In this document: positions 60,828 to 64,000 of the stretch, piece after piece
Position numbering within the stretch: position 1 is the stretch's first letter
Layout of the letters: every line of letters begins with the position of its first letter
NCBI RefSeq assembly: GCF_014202975.1
Contig: NZ_JACHHZ010000002.1
Span: 1,121,018-1,185,017, forward strand
DNA from: Povalibacter uvarum
GTDB lineage: Bacteria; Pseudomonadota; Gammaproteobacteria; Steroidobacterales; Steroidobacteraceae
Length of the DNA stretch: 64,000 bases
Reading direction: 5' to 3'
The notes under the pieces: model-generated
The model's database searches: none
Told to the model about the DNA's origin: nothing
What the model saw: the letters and a program-made list of their open reading frames with translations, nothing else
Translations under genes and position numbers: made by a program

Positions 60828-62219
60828 TTGATCCCGATGTCTACCCCTCCCACTCGCGCGCAGATCGTTGCGGACGCCGCTTCCATCGCGCGTCTGGGCG
60901 GTCCGTTGCTCATCAACAATCTTGCCGCGGCGGGTATGTCGTTCACCGACACGGTCATGGCCGGACAGCTCGGCGCGCGGGATCTTGCTGGTCTTGCCAT
61001 CGGCGCTGCCTGGTACAACCTGTTCCTCTTCATCGGAATGGGTCTCTTCATGGCCGTCTCGCCTGCAGTCGCGCATGCGTACGGCGCAGAGGATCCGCGT
61101 CGCGTCACTCGCTACATGAGGCAATCCTGGTGGCTCGCGTTGGTGACAGCCTGCGTGCTGGTCGCGGGCATGTGGCAAGCGCGCTGGTTCCTGCCGATGA
61201 TCGGCATCACCCCGGACATTCTGCCGGTCGCAATCGGGTATGCAGAAGCCATCAGCTGGGGATTGCCAGGGATGCTCGCGTTCTTTTCGCTGCGGTATGT
61301 CAGCGAGGGCATCGGGCACACGCGGCCCATCATGTTCATCGCAAGTGCCGCGCTCGTCTTCAACGTGTTCGCAAACTGGGTTTTCATGTACGGGAAATTC
61401 GGGATGCCCAAACTCGGAGCGGTCGGCTGCGGAGTCGCATCCGCGATTGCGATGTGGCTGATGTTTGGCGCCATGTGCTGGTACGTGAAGTGGCAGAAGC
61501 TGTACCGACCGTACGCGTTCTTCGATCGGATCGATCGGCCGGAGCTGCGAACGCTCGGCGAACTTCTGCGCCTCGGCGTCCCGATCTCCGGCAGCATCCT
61601 CGCCGAGGGCGGCCTGTTCGTGGCTGCGGCGTTGTTGATGGGCTCGATGGGGGCAGTGACGGCGAGCGCGCATCAGATCGCACTCAACTACGCGAGCTTC
61701 ATGTTCATGATCCCGCTGGCGATCAGTTCTGCCACGACCATCCATGTAGGGCACACGATCGGGCGCGGCGAGATTGCTCATGCCCGCAGCGCTGGATTCA
61801 CGGGAATCGGCATGTGTTCCATCGTGATGGCGATCTCCGCCTGCTTCATGGTGCTGTTGAACGACCAGATCGCGTCGCTCTATACGCGCGATGTGGTCGT
61901 GCGCGATCTGGCCGCCACGCTTTTGCTGGCTGCTGCCGTGTTCCAGATTTCCGACGGCGTGCAAGTGGGGGCTGCAGGCGCGCTGCGAGGATTCAAGGAC
62001 ACCGCGATTCCCATGGCGCTTTGCTGGTTCTCCTACTGGGCCGTGGGATTTTCGCTCGCGTACGTGATGGGTGTCGTGCGCGGGGGCGGGCCTGTGCTGG
62101 TCTGGGCTGGTCTGATCGCCGGGCTCGCCGTATGTTCGGTGTTGCTGGTCACGCGCTACACGAGCATCACGAAATCACGCGTCCGCGCGGCGACGGATCA
62201 CTCGTCATTTGTGCGATAG
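60828..62219 (+). CDS. MATE family multidrug efflux pump
   Basis: 463 residues with twelve predicted helices (NLAAAGMSFTDTVMAGQLGARDLAGLAIG at helices 1-2, GSILAEGGLFVAAALLMGSMG at helix 7, GAAGALRGFKDTAIPMALCWFSYWAVGFSLAY near the end). Two MatE halves. It probably exports drugs or toxic metabolites by Na+/H+ antiport. The last codons overlap the 3' end of the convergent DUF2845 gene by 22 bp. Confidence 0.94.
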   Translation: MIPMSTPPTRAQIVADAASIARLGGPLLINNLAAAGMSFTDTVMAGQLGARDLAGLAIGAAWYNLFLFIGMGLFMAVSPAVAHAYGAEDPRRVTRYMRQSWWLALVTACVLVAGMWQARWFLPMIGITPDILPVAIGYAEAISWGLPGMLAFFSLRYVSEGIGHTRPIMFIASAALVFNVFANWVFMYGKFGMPKLGAVGCGVASAIAMWLMFGAMCWYVKWQKLYRPYAFFDRIDRPELRTLGELLRLGVPISGSILAEGGLFVAAALLMGSMGAVTASAHQIALNYASFMFMIPLAISSATTIHVGHTIGRGEIAHARSAGFTGIGMCSIVMAISACFMVLLNDQIASLYTRDVVVRDLAATLLLAAAVFQISDGVQVGAAGALRGFKDTAIPMALCWFSYWAVGFSLAYVMGVVRGGGPVLVWAGLIAGLAVCSVLLVTRYTSITKSRVRAATDHSSFVR

Positions 62220-62539
62220 CCGTAGCCGAGCGTCTCGATTTCTTCGACGAGGCCGTCGACGAACCGCACGCGCCGCATCAATTTGTACGGCCCGAAGTTG
62301 TACGTCCAGACTTCGACCGGCACTTCGACCATCGCATCGCCGTAGTAATAGTAGCGGCCGTTGAGGAAGTACGAAGGCCGACGCAGGATCGAACGCGACT
62401 GCACATCGCTGGGTTCACCGCAGAGATCGCGCACCGCGCTGATCGTGTCGCCATCGCTGATCAGGCGGCTGCCGCAGCGCATCGCATCGGCGAAGGCCGA
62501 TGGGCTGATGAGCAGTGCAAGGACGATCAGAGTACGCAT
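62198..62539 (-). CDS. DUF2845 domain-containing exported protein
   Basis: 113 residues from ATG 62539. Signal peptide MRTLIVLALLISPSAFA, then the DUF2845 body (MRCGSRLISDGDTISAVRDLCGEPSDVQSR, VEVWTYNFGPYKLMRRVRFVDG) with two cysteines likely to pair. Function unknown. It overlaps the convergent MATE gene by 22 bp at its 3' end. Confidence 0.85.
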   Translation of the reverse strand: MRTLIVLALLISPSAFADAMRCGSRLISDGDTISAVRDLCGEPSDVQSRSILRRPSYFLNGRYYYYGDAMVEVPVEVWTYNFGPYKLMRRVRFVDGLVEEIETLGYGYRTNDE

Positions 62540-62608
62540 GAACGGGATCGTGTGACTGCCGTGATGAACGAAAGATGAAGGCAAACCGATCAGTTCTGCC
62601 CAGCCAAT

Positions 62609-62640
62609 TGGCCTCGCGCCTCAGGCCTCGAGCCTCCCCC
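62609..62640. repeat. Iterated-arm element 10, single arm (unit GCCTCNN)
   Basis: GCCTCGC, GCCTCAG, GCCTCGA, GCCTCCC at exactly 7-bp period, straddling the stop codon of the alcohol dehydrogenase (minus strand, TGA at 62621-62623). On the minus strand the unit reads GAGGCNN, close to the GAGCNNN type. Confidence 0.65.
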
Positions 62641-63790
62641 CAATACAGTTCTCATAGAGCCGCGCAAACTTCTCGACGCTCATCGGCAGCGGATTACCGC
62701 CCGTCGACGGATCGTCGAATGCCTGGGGAGCGAAGGCGGCAGCGTGCTCCGGACGAACGCCGATGTCGGCCAGCGTCCGCGGAATCTCGATCATCTGTCG
62801 CAGCTCGAGAATCCACTCCATCACGCCGTCGAAAGAATGTTTGCGAAGACCAAGGAATGCGGCGAGCCGCACCATCTTGTCCTCGATGGCCTGCCGATTC
62901 CACGCCAGCACGTAAGGCATGACGACTGCGTTCGTGAGACCGTGATGAGTGTTGAGATTCGCGGAACACGGATGACTCAGGCTGTGCATTGCACCGAGAC
63001 CCTTCTGGAATGCGGTCGCGCCCATCGATGACGCCACCATCATGTGGGAACGGGCTTCGAGATTGCTGCCTTCCTTCACGGCGACGGGCAGCCATTCCTT
63101 GATGAGCCGCATGCCTTCGACGGCTATGCCTTCCGCCATCGGATGATAGAAGGGCGAGCAGTAGGCTTCGAGATTGTGTGACAGCGCATCCATGCCGACG
63201 GCCGCTGTCACCTTCGGCGGCAGCCCGAGCGTGAGCTGCGGATCGGCGATCACGAGGGCGGGCTGCATCTTCGGATGAAAGATGATCTTCTTCGTGTGAT
63301 CGCGCACGTCGGTGATCACCGAGGCGCGGCCTACTTCGGAGCCCGTGCCCGAAGTCGTCGGTACAGCGACCGTCGGCGCGATTCCGGCGACGTTCACGCG
63401 GGTGAACCAGTCTTCGCGATCTTCGAAATCCCAGATCGGACGCGACTGCCCGACCATCAGGGCGATGGCCTTGCCTGCATCGAGTGCGCTGCCGCCGCCG
63501 AACGCGATGACGCCGTCATAGCCGCGCTGGTGATAGAGCGCGACGCCCGCTGTGATGTTCGCTTCGACCGGATTCGCCTGAACCGATGAAAACACTTCGC
63601 ACGGCAGTCCGGCCTGCCGGCACCGCTCGACGGCGTCGGCGATCATGGGCAGCGCGGCCAGCCCCGGGTCCGTGACCAGCAGAGGCTTGCGAATGCCGAG
63701 CGTCTTGCAGGCGTCCGGGAGTTCAGCGATGCGACCCGCGCCGAAGCGGATCGATGTCGGGTAGTTCCAGTTGCTTCGCAGGGTGGTCAT
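62621..63790 (-). CDS. Iron-containing alcohol dehydrogenase
   Basis: 389 residues from ATG 63790 (MTTLRSNWNYPTSIRFGAGR). Group III ADH: GGGSALDAGKAIA (NAD), PTTSGTGSEV, and metal ligands Asp201, His205 (DALSHNLEAY), His269 (GAMHSLSHP) and His283 (THHGLTNAV). It lies 16 bp downstream of an aldehyde dehydrogenase gene on the same strand, so the pair could oxidise an alcohol to its acid. The stop codon lies in a heptamer array. Confidence 0.95.
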   Translation of the reverse strand: MTTLRSNWNYPTSIRFGAGRIAELPDACKTLGIRKPLLVTDPGLAALPMIADAVERCRQAGLPCEVFSSVQANPVEANITAGVALYHQRGYDGVIAFGGGSALDAGKAIALMVGQSRPIWDFEDREDWFTRVNVAGIAPTVAVPTTSGTGSEVGRASVITDVRDHTKKIIFHPKMQPALVIADPQLTLGLPPKVTAAVGMDALSHNLEAYCSPFYHPMAEGIAVEGMRLIKEWLPVAVKEGSNLEARSHMMVASSMGATAFQKGLGAMHSLSHPCSANLNTHHGLTNAVVMPYVLAWNRQAIEDKMVRLAAFLGLRKHSFDGVMEWILELRQMIEIPRTLADIGVRPEHAAAFAPQAFDDPSTGGNPLPMSVEKFARLYENCIGGRLEA

Positions 63791-63806
63791 GGCGCGCAGC
63801 CTCGGA

Positions 63807-64000
63807 TCACGTTCGGGTTCGCAGGTGAAATGACTTCGGTCGCGTGAGATGTTCGTAGCCGACGACGGACAGCGTGCAGCCACGGCCCGAATCCTTCACG
63901 CCCACCCATGCGAGCGCGGGATCGAGATAGTCGCAACGATTCATGAAGAATGTACCCGTCTCGATGCGATCTGCGATCGACAGCGCAGCGTCCGTGTCGG
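63807..64000 (-). CDS. Aldehyde dehydrogenase family protein, C-terminal fragment at the window edge
   Basis: Open from base 64000 to a TGA at 63807-63809, 64 residues. The translation has the ALDH C-terminal signature (DAALSIADRIETGTFFMNRC, YLDPALAWVGVKDSGRG, TRPKSFHLR). The rest lies beyond the right edge. It directly precedes the iron-dependent alcohol dehydrogenase gene on the same strand, an operon by spacing. Confidence 0.9.
   Translation of the reverse strand, partial: DTDAALSIADRIETGTFFMNRCDYLDPALAWVGVKDSGRGCTLSVVGYEHLTRPKSFHLRTRT

Overview
The window is a GC-rich chromosomal segment from a Gammaproteobacterium, probably near the Xanthomonadales, Nevskiales or Steroidobacterales. The evidence is the core gene order (hemF-topA-smg-dprA-LysM facing def-fmt-rsmB-DUF4390-ntrYX), the three-gene NAD(P) transhydrogenase, S46 and M14 exopeptidases, a PEP-CTERM protein and a xanthomonadin-type aryl polyene cluster. 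This placement is an inference from gene content; the window has no rRNA. I found no tRNA, CRISPR array, transposase, prophage or plasmid gene.

Layout. 1-7906 (mostly minus): a secreted subtilase cut by the left edge, coproporphyrinogen oxidase, topoisomerase I, Smg, DprA and a LysM protein. 8273-15380 (plus): peptide deformylase, formyltransferase, RsmB, a DUF4390 protein and an NtrY/NtrX-like two-component pair. 15473-20212 (minus): a SPOR protein, ArgS and PriA.

20605-37346 is the main accessory system: 21 genes in two divergent, tightly overlapping operons around a 193-bp control region (26447-26639). They encode two acyl carrier proteins, two ketosynthases and a chain-length-factor-like partner, a ketoreductase, four hot-dog dehydratase-like proteins, an AMP ligase, a thioesterase, two acyltransferases and a glycosyltransferase. 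A LolA-like carrier, an MMPL exporter, a lipoprotein, a membrane protein, a putative flavin-dependent halogenase and a chorismate lyase complete the set. This is an aryl polyene pigment locus. The last two enzymes suggest a halogenated pigment built on 4-hydroxybenzoate made in the cluster.

37495-49760 holds a small secreted protein, pntAA/AB/B, an HNH endonuclease, a 5'-3' exonuclease, a TPR protein, a Nudix hydrolase, an M14 peptidase, a 2OG-Fe dioxygenase, pyrF, a YciI-like protein and a DUF4097 protein with regular DSSGD repeats. 49971-64000 holds a CoA transferase/hydrolase, two YceI proteins around a cytochrome b561, an S46 peptidase, a double VOC protein, hemH, a PEP-CTERM protein, a thiolase, a MATE pump, a DUF2845 protein, and an alcohol dehydrogenase next to an aldehyde dehydrogenase cut by the right edge.

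The most unusual signal is noncoding: a family of intergenic elements (about ten in 64 kb). Most consist of two inverted arms, and each arm is a short array of a degenerate 7-bp unit (one copy has a 9-bp unit). The unit differs between elements but matches between the two arms of one element, and most arms begin at or within about 10 nt of the stop codon of the upstream gene. Separate 60-68 bp palindromic elements related to ATTCCC-N8-GGGAAT repeats also occur.
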